From: a bacterium
GTDB taxonomy: Bacteria; Oederibacteriota; CAKKQC01
Assembly (NCBI GenBank): GCA_919901855.1
Contig: CAKKQC010000006.1
Span: forward strand, 279,896-343,895
Direction of reading: 5' to 3'
DNA length: 64,000 nt
The position numbers and the translations under genes are program-made. This document shows, piece by piece, positions 1 through 8,036 of the stretch; position 1 is the stretch's first letter, and the number at the start of each line of letters is the position of its first letter. The notes beneath the pieces are model-generated. The model was given only the letters and a program-made list of their open reading frames with translations, did no database searches and was not told the origin of the DNA.

Positions 1-2
1 TC

Positions 3-932
3 CTCGGCCAACCGCACGCGGTCCGGTGCCTGACGACGGCCTCCGCCCCGGGAGCCACGGGACACGCCTACCTGTTCTACGGACCCCCGGGCGTCGGCAA
101 GCGGACGGCCGCGCTCGCGTTCGCGCGGGCGCTCAACTGCGAGAACCCCCCGGGGGTCGGCGACTGCTGCGAAAAATGTGGGCCGTGCGTCGAGATCGGG
201 AAGGGCATCTTCGCCGAGGTCCGATTCGTGGCCCCGGAGGACGACAGCGGCAAGGCGCGGACGTTCCATACGGAACAGATTTCGGACGCGATCCACTGGG
301 CGACGCGCACCGCGCACGTCAGGCGGACGAAGGTCGCGATCATGGAGGACGCCCACCTGATGTCGGCGGAGGCCGCCAATCATTTCCTCAAGATCCTGGA
401 GGAGCCGCCCGACCGGACGGTCTGGATTCTGCTCGCGCCGGACCGGGACGCGGTCCTGCCGACCCTGCGGTCGCGCTGCCTGCCGGTGCGGTTCACGCTC
501 CTGTCGCGCGAGGCGATCGAGGGGATCTTCCGGCTCCGCGAGAAGGGAGCGGCGGATACGGCGCCGATGGAGGAGGCCTCGGCTCTGTGCCTGGGCCGCC
601 TCGACGTGCCGCCGGAGGAGATCCAGGCGTCGGTTCGCGAGGCGGAGGCGTTCCTCGGGCTCGCGGAGCGGTTCGACCTCCCCTCGCTCGAGGCGCTGGC
701 GACGTCGTTCGCGCGCAAGGACGAGGCCGAGCGGCTGCCGGGGCTGCTCGACGGACTCGAGCGGGCGTGCGCGGCCCGGCTGCGCCTGCACGCGGCTGAC
801 GCGGACCGGTGGGTGGAGGCGCTCGACGCCGTGGGCCGGGCCCGGTGGCGGTGGCGGAACGGGATGGGGAAGACGATGGTGGACGCGCTCGGCGCCGAGC
901 TGTCGCTCGCGCTGAAGGCGGCGGGGACATGA
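3..932 (+). CDS. holB: DNA polymerase III delta' subunit (clamp loader), 5'-truncated
   Basis: This is the clamp-loader ATPase-fold subunit that helps load the sliding clamp at the replication fork. The reading frame is open from the first bases of the window, so the N-terminus lies upstream. A Walker A loop (GPPGVGKR, nt 81-104) is followed by a cysteine cluster CCEKCGPC (nt 165-188), which matches the zinc module of DnaX/HolB proteins. Further on come the helix-rich stretch with NHFLKILEEPP and the SRC arginine-finger motif near nt 471-479. The C-terminal part is variable, as usual for delta'. The stop overlaps the metG start (ATGA), and the order holB-metG-tatD is a classic bacterial housekeeping arrangement. 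The intact Walker A could also suggest a DnaX paralogue, but the context favours holB. Confidence 0.9.
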   Translation, partial: LGQPHAVRCLTTASAPGATGHAYLFYGPPGVGKRTAALAFARALNCENPPGVGDCCEKCGPCVEIGKGIFAEVRFVAPEDDSGKARTFHTEQISDAIHWATRTAHVRRTKVAIMEDAHLMSAEAANHFLKILEEPPDRTVWILLAPDRDAVLPTLRSRCLPVRFTLLSREAIEGIFRLREKGAADTAPMEEASALCLGRLDVPPEEIQASVREAEAFLGLAERFDLPSLEALATSFARKDEAERLPGLLDGLERACAARLRLHAADADRWVEALDAVGRARWRWRNGMGKTMVDALGAELSLALKAAGT

Positions 933-2503
933 GCCGCTTCTACGTCACCACCCCGATCTACTACTCGAATGCGCCACTGCACCTGGGCCACGCGTACTGC
1001 ACGATCGCGTGCGACGTGCTCGCGCGGTGGCACCGTCTCCGGGGGGACGACACGTTCTTCCTGACCGGGCTCGACGAGCACGGGGGGAACATCGAGAAGA
1101 TCGCGAAGGAGAGTGGCATCACCCCGCAGGAGTGGTGCGACCGCATGGCCGTGCAGGACCTCGAGTTTTACCGCGAACTCAAGGTCTCGAACGACGACTT
1201 CATCAGGACGACCGAGGAGCGGCACCGGCGGTGCACGGATGCGTTCTGGCGCGCGGCGCGGGCTAACAAGACGCCCGAGGGCCGGGACAACATCTATCTC
1301 GGGGAGTACGAGGGCTGGTACTGCCCTAAGTGCGAGGCGTACTTCGTCGAGGAGGACCTCGTCGAGGGAAACTGCCCGGTCCACGAGGTGCCGGTCGAGA
1401 AGCTGAAGGAGGAGAGCTATTTCTTCCGGCTCTCGGACTACACGGGGTTCCTCAAGGATTACCTCGCGGCGAATCCGGACTTCGTGGTGCCCGAACAGCG
1501 GAAGGCGGAGATGCTCGGCCTCCTGCGCGAGGGCCTCCGCGACATCTCGATCTCGCGGACGAAGGTGCGGTGGGGTTTCCCGGTGCCCGACGATCCCGGG
1601 CACGTGATTTACGTCTGGTTCGACGCGGTCATCAACTACCTCACCGCGCTCGGGTACCCGGACATGACGGGGCCGCGGTGGAAGTACTGGGAGGTCGTGC
1701 ACCACGTCGTCGGCAAGGAGATCCTGCGGTTCCACGCCCTCCTGTGGCCCGCGATGCTGAAGGCGGCGGGGCTGCCCCTGCCGAAGAAGGTCGTCGCCCA
1801 CGGCTGGTGGACCGTGGACGGGAAAAAGATGGGGAAGTCGATGGGGAACCAGGTCGATCCCCGCGACTACGCGAGGAAGTACGGGCTGGACGCCGTGCGG
1901 CACTACCTGCTGGCGGAGGTCTCGTTCGGGTCCGACGGCGACTTCTCGGACAAGCGGTTCATCGAGCGGTACAACACCGACCTCGCGAACGTCCTCGGGA
2001 ACCTCGCCCACCGCACCATCGCGATGGCCCACCGCTACTCGCAGGGGAAGATCGCGGCGCCCAAGGGGGAGTCGCGCTGGGAGGCCTTCGTGAAGGCCGA
2101 GTTCCCCGACCGGCGGGAGGCGATCGAGGCCGTCGCGTCCGGTCTCGGTCTTTCGTTCACCCAGGCGGCTTTCGTGACCCTGGCGGACGTCGGGCTGGGC
2201 GCCCCCGAGTTCCAGGGAACGCTCGAGCGCATCTGGCGGGTCCTCAAGGACGGCAACAAGTATCTCGACGAGCGGGCGCCGTGGAACCAGGAGCCGGCGG
2301 AGCGCGAGGAGACACTGGGGCAGGTGCTCGTCCTGCTCGAGGCCGCGTCGTGGCCCCTGCTCGCGTTCATGCCGGAGTCCGCGGGCAGGCTCCGCGAACG
2401 GCTCGGTCTGCCCGCCGACCGCCGGGCGCCCCTGCCCGATGTCTTCACCGTAATCCAGGGCGACCCCCTCTTCCCGAGGATCGACACGAAGAAGAAGGCC
2501 TGA
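929..2503 (+). CDS. metG: Methionyl-tRNA synthetase, short Thermus-type, KMGKS variant
   Basis: It charges tRNA-Met with methionine. The 524-residue protein has a HIGH motif as HLGH (residues 18-21), a single-zinc knuckle CPKC...CPVH (C132, C135, C149, H152) of the Thermus/Bacillus one-zinc type, and the signature loop KMGKS (residues 300-304), where most MetRS have KMSKS. It ends without the C-terminal EMAP-like tRNA-binding domain that longer MetRS carry. The ATG at 929 overlaps the holB stop by 4 bp. An upstream in-frame extension is only open reading inside holB. The tatD gene follows after one base, so the three genes are probably co-transcribed. Confidence 0.97.
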   Translation: MSRFYVTTPIYYSNAPLHLGHAYCTIACDVLARWHRLRGDDTFFLTGLDEHGGNIEKIAKESGITPQEWCDRMAVQDLEFYRELKVSNDDFIRTTEERHRRCTDAFWRAARANKTPEGRDNIYLGEYEGWYCPKCEAYFVEEDLVEGNCPVHEVPVEKLKEESYFFRLSDYTGFLKDYLAANPDFVVPEQRKAEMLGLLREGLRDISISRTKVRWGFPVPDDPGHVIYVWFDAVINYLTALGYPDMTGPRWKYWEVVHHVVGKEILRFHALLWPAMLKAAGLPLPKKVVAHGWWTVDGKKMGKSMGNQVDPRDYARKYGLDAVRHYLLAEVSFGSDGDFSDKRFIERYNTDLANVLGNLAHRTIAMAHRYSQGKIAAPKGESRWEAFVKAEFPDRREAIEAVASGLGLSFTQAAFVTLADVGLGAPEFQGTLERIWRVLKDGNKYLDERAPWNQEPAEREETLGQVLVLLEAASWPLLAFMPESAGRLRERLGLPADRRAPLPDVFTVIQGDPLFPRIDTKKKA

Positions 2504-2504
2504 C

Positions 2505-3272
2505 GTGGCCCTGTTCGACACCCACGTCCATCTCGCCGTGGACGGCCTGTTCGGGGACCTCGGCGGCGTGCTCGCTCGGGCCCAGGCCGCAGGGGTGACC
2601 CGGATGCTGGCCGCCTCCACCGATCTCGCGGACAGCCGAAAGGGCCTCGACATCGCGAAGGCCCACCCGGGGCAAGTGTTCGCCGCGGTCGGGATCCATC
2701 CTGAGGCGTCGGCGGACCTCCCCGTGGACTGGGAAGAGCAGTTCGAGCGGTTGATCGTCGAGGGCCGGCCAAACGCGATCGGCGAGTGCGGGCTCGACGC
2801 CTTCCACCCCGTGCCGCCGATCGAGGACCAGTACGGCGTGTTCCGATTCCAGGTCCGCATGGCCGTAAAGCACCGGCTCCCGCTCATCCTCCACTCCCGG
2901 CGCGCGGGGGAGCAGGCGCTCGCGGTCGTGAAGGAGGAGGGGGCGGAACGGGGAGTCTTCCACTGCATCGAAGGCGACGAGATCTTCGCCCGGGGCGCCA
3001 TCGCCGCCGGGTTCCACCTCGGCGTCGGCGGCACGGCCACGTTCCCGAAGAACGAGGTCCTGCGCGCCATGCTCGGGCGCCTGCCGAAGGACCGGCTGCT
3101 CCTCGAGACCGACGCGCCGTGGCTGGCTCCCCAACCGGTGCGGGGGAAGCCGAACGAGCCCGCCTGGCTCGTCCACACGGCCGAAACCGTCGCGCAGGCG
3201 GTCGGGGTGACGGCGGCCGAGCTGGCGGACCTCACGACGGCTTCCGCGCGGGCGTTGTTCAGGATAGACTAG
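2505..3272 (+). CDS. tatD: TatD-family metal-dependent DNase
   Basis: This 255-residue TIM-barrel hydrolase belongs to the TatD family (3'-5' exonuclease or deoxyribonuclease, cytoplasmic). Metal ligands are visible: DTHVH at residues 5-9, the Glu in IGECGLD, the His in ILHSR, the His in GVFHCIEG, and LLETDAPWL, followed by the family's RGKPNEP. The start is GTG, one base after the metG stop. A separate weak spot is the motif IGECGLDAF, where the family usually has IGEIGLDY. The TAG stop lies within the first bases of a palindromic repeat element that occurs again at 35457. Confidence 0.93.
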   Translation: MALFDTHVHLAVDGLFGDLGGVLARAQAAGVTRMLAASTDLADSRKGLDIAKAHPGQVFAAVGIHPEASADLPVDWEEQFERLIVEGRPNAIGECGLDAFHPVPPIEDQYGVFRFQVRMAVKHRLPLILHSRRAGEQALAVVKEEGAERGVFHCIEGDEIFARGAIAAGFHLGVGGTATFPKNEVLRAMLGRLPKDRLLLETDAPWLAPQPVRGKPNEPAWLVHTAETVAQAVGVTAAELADLTTASARALFRID

Positions 3273-3321
3273 AGCCCGTTGCGAAACTGCAACGGGCTCT
3301 GGAAGCAGCGGTAGGATCTTC
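3271..3321 (+). repeat. Repeat element copy A with perfect 12-bp hairpin
   Basis: Bases 3271-3300 form a perfect inverted repeat: arm AGAGCCCGTTGC, loop GAAACT, arm GCAACGGGCTCT. It is followed by a GCAGCGG-containing tail. The 51 bases align without gaps to 35457-35507 with 40 identical positions. The element begins inside the TAG stop of tatD (3270-3272). There is no T-tract after the hairpin, so a role as a simple intrinsic terminator is doubtful, although it sits where one would be expected. Confidence 0.75.
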
Positions 3322-3371
3322 GACTTGGAATTGGCTTCTAACCGGGTTCGATCACGGGACCAGGAGGGCAT

Positions 3372-4754
3372 ATGCGCAAGATCACGATCGTGGGCGCCGG
3401 CGGGTTCGTCTTTCCGACCCGGCTGTGCATCGACATTCTCTCGTTCCCGGAGCTACGGGATTCCCTGATCCACCTCTACGACATCAACCCGCAAGTCCTC
3501 GCCAAGAGCCGGAAGAACATCGAGACCGTCATCGAGCGCAACCGGCTCCCGACGAAGCTCGAGAGTTCGACGAACCGGCGGAAGGCGCTCGACGGCGCGA
3601 ACTACGTCATCATTGCCTTCCAGGTCGGCGGCGTGACCGCGTACAAGCCGGACGTCGAGATACCGCGGCGGTACGGGCTCGACCAGTGCGTGGGCGACAC
3701 GCTCGGCCCCGGAGGCGTATTCCGGCACCTGCGCTCCGCGGTCGCCTTCAACGCGATCGCGAAGGACATGAAGGCGCTCTGCCCGGACGCGATCATGATC
3801 CAGTACGCGAACCCGATGGCCATGAATTGCTGGGGGCTCAACCTCCAGGGCATCAAGGTAGTCGGGCTCTGCCATTCCGTGCAGGGGACGAGCTGGGAGT
3901 TGGTGCAGGCCCTTGGCCTCCCGTACGACGAGGTGACGTGGAAGTGCGCCGGCATCAACCACCAGGCGTGGTTCACGGAGTTCCGGCACGAGGGGAAGGA
4001 CGTCTACCCGCAACTGCGCGAGACCCTGTTCAAGCAGCTCCCGTCGCCGCTCGTCGTGACCGGTGGCCGGCATCCGAAAATGAAAACGATCCGCAATCGT
4101 CCGGCGACCCGGTGGCCCTGGGAGTCGGTCCGGGTCGAGCTCATGCGGTCGTTCGGGTACTTCCAGACCGAGTCGCCGCACCACGCGAGCGAATACACCC
4201 CGTGGTTCCGGAAGAACGCAAGCACGGTAAAGGCCTACATCCCCAACCGCTGGGACTACTACCGCATCTGCTGCGGGTACCAGGCGGCCGCGGACGCGGG
4301 GGCGCTCCGGAAGATGTGCGAGGGGCCGCTCGAGACCTCGAACGAGTACGGCTCCCGGATCATCTACGGGATGGAGACCGGGAACCGGCAGGTCGTCTAC
4401 GGGAACGTGCCCAACTGGGGGGCGCCCGGGAGCGATCCCCTGAAGTCGCCGTCGCACTTGATAACCAACCTGCCGCGAAACTGCTGTGTCGAGGTCGCGT
4501 GCCTCGTGGACCGCAACGGCGTCCAGCCCGTGGTCTACGGCGACCTGCCCGACGCGTGCGCGGCGATCAACCGGTCGAACATCGGCGTGCAGGAACTCGC
4601 GGTCAAGGGCGCGATGAATGGGGATCGCACGCTCGTGCACCAGGCGGTGGCGCTGGACCCGCTGACGGGGGCCCTGCTGACGCTGCCCCAGATCCGGAAG
4701 ATGGTCGACGAGATGTTCGCGGCGGAGCGCCGCTGGCTTCCTCAATTCAATTAG
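3372..4754 (+). CDS. GH4 family alpha-galactosidase-like (MelA type)
   Basis: Glycoside hydrolase family 4 enzymes are cytoplasmic, use NAD+ and Mn2+, and cleave by an oxidation-elimination-reduction route. The 460-residue protein starts with a Rossmann motif (GAGGFVFPTR) and has DTLGPGG, NPMAMN, the metal-binding Cys in GLCHSVQGT (C167) and the His in CAGINHQAW (H197). The C-terminus retains NLPRNCCVEVACLVD, all close to E. coli MelA as I recall it. That makes alpha-galactosidase the best guess; alpha-glucosidase or glucuronidase remain possible. An SD-like GGAGGG precedes the ATG. The GH78 gene follows 13 bp downstream in the same operon. Confidence 0.9.
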   Translation: MRKITIVGAGGFVFPTRLCIDILSFPELRDSLIHLYDINPQVLAKSRKNIETVIERNRLPTKLESSTNRRKALDGANYVIIAFQVGGVTAYKPDVEIPRRYGLDQCVGDTLGPGGVFRHLRSAVAFNAIAKDMKALCPDAIMIQYANPMAMNCWGLNLQGIKVVGLCHSVQGTSWELVQALGLPYDEVTWKCAGINHQAWFTEFRHEGKDVYPQLRETLFKQLPSPLVVTGGRHPKMKTIRNRPATRWPWESVRVELMRSFGYFQTESPHHASEYTPWFRKNASTVKAYIPNRWDYYRICCGYQAAADAGALRKMCEGPLETSNEYGSRIIYGMETGNRQVVYGNVPNWGAPGSDPLKSPSHLITNLPRNCCVEVACLVDRNGVQPVVYGDLPDACAAINRSNIGVQELAVKGAMNGDRTLVHQAVALDPLTGALLTLPQIRKMVDEMFAAERRWLPQFN

Positions 4755-4767
4755 CGGGAGGGACTTC

Positions 4768-7185
4768 ATGGCGCGACGCATCCTGATCGAGGGAAACCCC
4801 TTCAGCGCCCGGGACGTGGGGAAGGAATGGCTCAGCCGGGGACTCTGGCCTGCCAAGTGGATTGCCCCGCCCCCGCTGCCGCCCGAGCCCGATGGAACAA
4901 CCCCATCCTTCGTCGCCGCCTTCCGGCTCCGGTTCGACGCCGCGAAGGCGTCGACCGCGCGCATGCACGTGAGCGCGGACGAGCGCTACGAGCTCTTCGT
5001 GGACGGCGAGCGCGTGGGGCGCGGCCCCGAGCGGGGCGATGCCGAGCACTGGTTCTTCGAGACCTGGGATATCCCGTTCAGTGCGGGCGCCCACACGATC
5101 GTCGCGCGCGTCTGGGCGATGGGCGACAAGGCGCCGTTCGCGCAGATGACCATCCGTCCCGGCTTTCTGGTCGCCGCCGAAGGCGAGTGGCAGGACCAGC
5201 TCTCGACCGGGACTGCGGCGTGGGAGACCTGCCTCGTGGGCGGGTACACGTTCGTGACCCCCGATGACGCGTGGGGGACGGGGTGGAACATCGACCTCGA
5301 CGGCGCAAAGTACCCATGGGGGTTCGAGCGCGGCGACGGCCAGGGATGGTCGCCCGCGGTGGCGATGCACCAGGGCGGGTTCGCGAACGTGCGCAACGAG
5401 ACCCCGCGGAACCACATGCTCCTGCCCGCGACGCTCCCGCCGATGATGGAGGTCGAGACGACGGTGGGGAGCATCCGGCTCGTCTCGGCGCCGCCGCCGG
5501 GGGAGACGAGAGGCATTCCCATCCGCGCCGCGGACCACCTCGCGGGCGAGGCCGGCGGTTGGGAGCGGCTGATCCGCGGCGAGGCGTCGCTGACCGTGCC
5601 GGCGAAGCCCCGGCGGCGCGTGCTCGTCGATCTCGGGAACTACTACTGCGCGTACCCGGAGCTCGAGGTCTCGGGCGGCCGGGGCGCCTCGGTGCGGGTG
5701 CGGTGGGAGGAGGGCCTCTACGCGGCCGAGGGGAATCCGAAGGGCTGGATCCGGGGCCGTCACAAGGGGAACCGCAACGAGGTCGAGGGCAAGCTGTTCA
5801 TCGGCATCGGCGACACCTTCCGTCCCGAGGGGGGGGCGCACCGGATCTATTCCACGCTGTGGTGGCAGGCGGGCCGGTTCGTCGAGATCCTGGTCGAGAC
5901 GGGGGACGAAGCGCTCTTCCTTGATCGCTTCGTCCTGCGCGAGACCCGGTACCCGCTCGAGATGGAGAGCTCGTTCGACTGCGACGACGCCCGGCTGAAG
6001 GCGGTCATTCCGGTCATGGTCCGGGGGCTCCAGATGTGCTCGCACGAGACCTACATGGACTGCCCCTTCTACGAACAGCTCATGTACGTCGGCGACACCC
6101 GGCTGGAGGCGAAGACGACGCTCATGCTCACGGTGGACGACCGGCTGCCGCGCAAGGCGATCCGCATGTTCGACGCCTCGCGCATCCTCAACGGCCTCAC
6201 GCAGTCCCGGTACCCGAGCCGCATCCGGCAGATCATCCCGCCGTTCTCGATCTGGTGGACGCTCATGGTCCACGACTCCGCCCTGTGGCGCGGCGACGAG
6301 GGGTTCGTGCGGTCGTGCATGCCCGGCGTCCGCGGCGTCCTCGACTACTACCGGTCCCGGATCAACGCGGACGGGCTTGTCGCGGCTCCCGCGGGCTGGA
6401 ACTACGTGGATTGGGTGCCGGGCTGGGACGGGGGCATGCCGGTCGACGCCGACACCGGGATCAGCGGCGCCGTGAACTGGCAGTTCGTCTACGCTCTTTC
6501 GAAGATCGCGGAACTCGAACGCTGGCTGGGGGAGAAGGAGCTCTCGGATCGCAACCTCGCGCTGGCGGCGCGGCTCACGGAGCGGCTCCTGGCGGCATTC
6601 TGGGACGACGGCCGCGGCCTCCTCGCCGACGATCTCAAGAAGACGTCGTTCTCGGAGCACGTCCAGTGCCTGGCGATCCTGGGCGCGCAGGTCGAGGCCG
6701 AGCGGCTGAGGTCGCTGGAGGAGGGGCTCATGAAGGACCCCAACCTGCACCGGACCACGATCTACTTCACTCACTACCTCTTCGACACGTACCGGGTGAT
6801 GGGTCGCGCCGACGCGATCTTCGACCGGCTGAAGCTGTGGCTCGACCTGCCGGGGCAGGGGTTCAAGACGACGCTGGAATCCCCGGAGCCGACCCGCTCC
6901 GACTGCCACGCCTGGGGCGCGCATCCGCTCTACCACTACTTCGCGTCGATCCTGGGCATCCGGCCCGCGGCGCTGGGCGCGATGGAATTCTCCATTGAAC
7001 CCGAGCTGGGGCCGCTCCAGTGGGCGTCGGGGAAGCTCGTGACCCCGAAGGGGCTGATCGAGGCCGGGTTCCGGCGGGAGGGGCAGGGCCTGCGCGCGCG
7101 CATCGTCCTGCCTCCGGGGCTGACGGGCGAGTACGTGCATGCCGGGAAGCTCATGCCCCTCAAGGCCGGCTCCCAGGAGTTCTAG
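4768..7185 (+). CDS. GH78-like alpha-L-rhamnosidase
   Basis: The 805-residue protein has the layout of GH78 rhamnosidases: an N-terminal beta-sandwich region opening with LWPAKWI, further beta domains up to about residue 400, then the (alpha/alpha)6 barrel containing MDCPFYEQLMYVGDTR and WNYVDWVPGW, which in this family carries the acidic catalytic residues. It ends with a small beta-sandwich. No signal peptide is seen, so it probably acts in the cytoplasm on imported oligosaccharides. The ATG follows a good SD (GGGAGGG) 13 bp after the GH4 gene. Pairing with an alpha-galactosidase suggests a rhamnose- and galactose-containing glycan or glycoside. The exact substrate is inference. Confidence 0.85.
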   Translation: MARRILIEGNPFSARDVGKEWLSRGLWPAKWIAPPPLPPEPDGTTPSFVAAFRLRFDAAKASTARMHVSADERYELFVDGERVGRGPERGDAEHWFFETWDIPFSAGAHTIVARVWAMGDKAPFAQMTIRPGFLVAAEGEWQDQLSTGTAAWETCLVGGYTFVTPDDAWGTGWNIDLDGAKYPWGFERGDGQGWSPAVAMHQGGFANVRNETPRNHMLLPATLPPMMEVETTVGSIRLVSAPPPGETRGIPIRAADHLAGEAGGWERLIRGEASLTVPAKPRRRVLVDLGNYYCAYPELEVSGGRGASVRVRWEEGLYAAEGNPKGWIRGRHKGNRNEVEGKLFIGIGDTFRPEGGAHRIYSTLWWQAGRFVEILVETGDEALFLDRFVLRETRYPLEMESSFDCDDARLKAVIPVMVRGLQMCSHETYMDCPFYEQLMYVGDTRLEAKTTLMLTVDDRLPRKAIRMFDASRILNGLTQSRYPSRIRQIIPPFSIWWTLMVHDSALWRGDEGFVRSCMPGVRGVLDYYRSRINADGLVAAPAGWNYVDWVPGWDGGMPVDADTGISGAVNWQFVYALSKIAELERWLGEKELSDRNLALAARLTERLLAAFWDDGRGLLADDLKKTSFSEHVQCLAILGAQVEAERLRSLEEGLMKDPNLHRTTIYFTHYLFDTYRVMGRADAIFDRLKLWLDLPGQGFKTTLESPEPTRSDCHAWGAHPLYHYFASILGIRPAALGAMEFSIEPELGPLQWASGKLVTPKGLIEAGFRREGQGLRARIVLPPGLTGEYVHAGKLMPLKAGSQEF

Positions 7186-7209
7186 ACGTTCCCGAGGACG
7201 GGCACGCTT

Positions 7210-7230
7210 GGCGAAGCCTTCGGCTTCGCC
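7210..7230 (+). terminator. Hairpin after the GH4-GH78 operon
   Basis: A perfect 9-bp stem (GGCGAAGCC / GGCTTCGCC) closes a TTC triloop 25 bp after the rhamnosidase stop. There is no T-run, so it may be a weak or Rho-assisted terminator or an mRNA-stabilising hairpin. A similar TTC-triloop hairpin is at 45716-45736. Confidence 0.5.
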
Positions 7231-7255
7231 CGCCCGACTGAGGCGACCAGACGGG

Positions 7256-7284
7256 TTGACAACTTGACCACATGTGGTCATGAT
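7256..7284 (+). promoter_or_regulatory. Promoter of the Phd/VapC module with a palindromic operator in the spacer
   Basis: TTGACA (7256-7261), 17 bp, then CATGAT (7279-7284), and 6 bp to the antitoxin ATG at 7291. The spacer holds a perfect 16-bp palindrome TGACCACATGTGGTCA (7265-7280) that touches the -10 box. This is the expected position for autorepression by a toxin-antitoxin complex. The short distance to the ATG implies a leaderless mRNA. Confidence 0.8.
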
Positions 7285-7290
7285 CGAGTC

Positions 7291-7566
7291 ATGAAGACCA
7301 GCGGGGAGCCGACCGTCAAGATCGCCGCATTCAAGGCCAGACTGAGCCACTACCTCCGGCAGGTGCGGCGGGGGGAGTCCGTGACCCTCCTGGACCGTGA
7401 GACTCCGATCGCGCGCGTGACGCCCATCGAGAGGAATTCAGGAGCCCTCGTGGCTCGGGAGCCCACGATGAAATGGGAGGATATCCGGTGGCCGCCTCCA
7501 CTCAAGAACAGGAAGCGGATAGACAGCCTCAAGGTTCTCAAGGAGCTCAGGCGCGACTGGATGTGA
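7291..7566 (+). CDS. Phd/YefM-family antitoxin
   Basis: This 91-residue protein carries a typical Phd/YefM N-terminal DNA-binding fold: VKIAAFKARLSHYLRQV, then RGESVTLLDRETPIARV (residues about 10-48). The variable C-terminal half should wrap the toxin. The ATG at 7291 is chosen over an in-frame TTG at 7264 because that TTG lies inside the promoter and operator. No SD is visible. The stop overlaps the toxin GTG. Its role is to neutralise the downstream PIN toxin and repress the operon through the palindrome at 7265. Confidence 0.88.
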   Translation: MKTSGEPTVKIAAFKARLSHYLRQVRRGESVTLLDRETPIARVTPIERNSGALVAREPTMKWEDIRWPPPLKNRKRIDSLKVLKELRRDWM

Positions 7567-7979
7567 ATATCTACCTGGACGCCTCGGCGGTTCTCCGGCT
7601 GATCCTGTTGGACCCTGCGCGCATCCGTGATTGGGGCTCCTTTTCCACGAAGGTCACGAGCGCGCTCCTTGAAGTGGAGTGTCTTCGGACCTTGGACAAC
7701 CTGAAGCTGAGGGGGGCCGTCAGGGAGGATGAGCTTCCGGGCCGACGGGCCGCCCTGCACGACATCCTCTCCTCGTCAACCGTTCTGGAGGTGACAGGAT
7801 CGATACTCCTCCGTGCCTCCGAGCCGCTTCCAACTCCGCTGAGAACGCTCGACGCCATCCACTTGGCGTCCGCCATGACTTGGCGCGAGACGCATGCGGG
7901 CGACCTGACGATGGCAACGCACGATGAGGAACTGGCAAAGGCGGCTCGCGGCAAGGGGCTCGAGGTCATAGGGGTTTGA
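7563..7979 (+). CDS. VapC-type PIN-domain ribonuclease toxin
   Basis: The 138-residue PIN domain has conserved acidic residues in IYLDASAVLRL (near the N-terminus), the Glu in ALLEVECLR, the Asp in TLDAIHLASA, and the Asp in THDEELAKAARGKGLEV near the C-terminus. PIN toxins are Mg2+-dependent RNases that cut tRNA or rRNA. The GTG at 7563 overlaps the antitoxin stop, and an upstream in-frame extension lies within the antitoxin gene. The pairing of a Phd-type antitoxin with a VapC-type toxin is common. Confidence 0.88.
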   Translation: MNIYLDASAVLRLILLDPARIRDWGSFSTKVTSALLEVECLRTLDNLKLRGAVREDELPGRRAALHDILSSSTVLEVTGSILLRASEPLPTPLRTLDAIHLASAMTWRETHAGDLTMATHDEELAKAARGKGLEVIGV

Positions 7980-8018
7980 GCTTCACGGCCGGTCGGCGTA
8001 TCCCGTGGCGCCGGCGGA

Positions 8019-8027
8019 TGTGATAAT
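8019..8027 (+). promoter_or_regulatory. Extended -10 promoter before the Gfo/Idh gene
   Basis: TGTGATAAT fits an extended -10 (TGn plus GATAAT). The hexamer ends 9 bp before the ATG at 8037, and no SD is present. There is no good -35, as expected for an extended -10 promoter. The transcript would be leaderless or have a leader of two to three bases. Confidence 0.6.
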
Positions 8028-8036
8028 CTGACTCCC

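Noticed and set aside
380-3235. A 951-codon open frame on the minus strand across holB, metG and tatD
   Set aside because: GC-rich coding strands create long antisense open frames. The product is low-complexity Arg/Pro/Ala and the plus-strand genes have clear family motifs.
3340-3360. GGTTCGATC string resembling a tRNA T-loop
   Set aside because: The flanking bases do not form the T-stem, and there is no acceptor or anticodon arm around it.
7264-7290. Longer antitoxin start at TTG 7264
   Set aside because: The TTG is inside the promoter spacer and operator, upstream of the expected transcription start.
4747-7350. An 867-codon minus-strand frame opposite the rhamnosidase gene
   Set aside because: Shadow frame without SD, domains or promoter; GH78 motifs are on the plus strand. 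The same reasoning removes the long frames opposite 15-17 kb, 45-48 kb and 55-58 kb.
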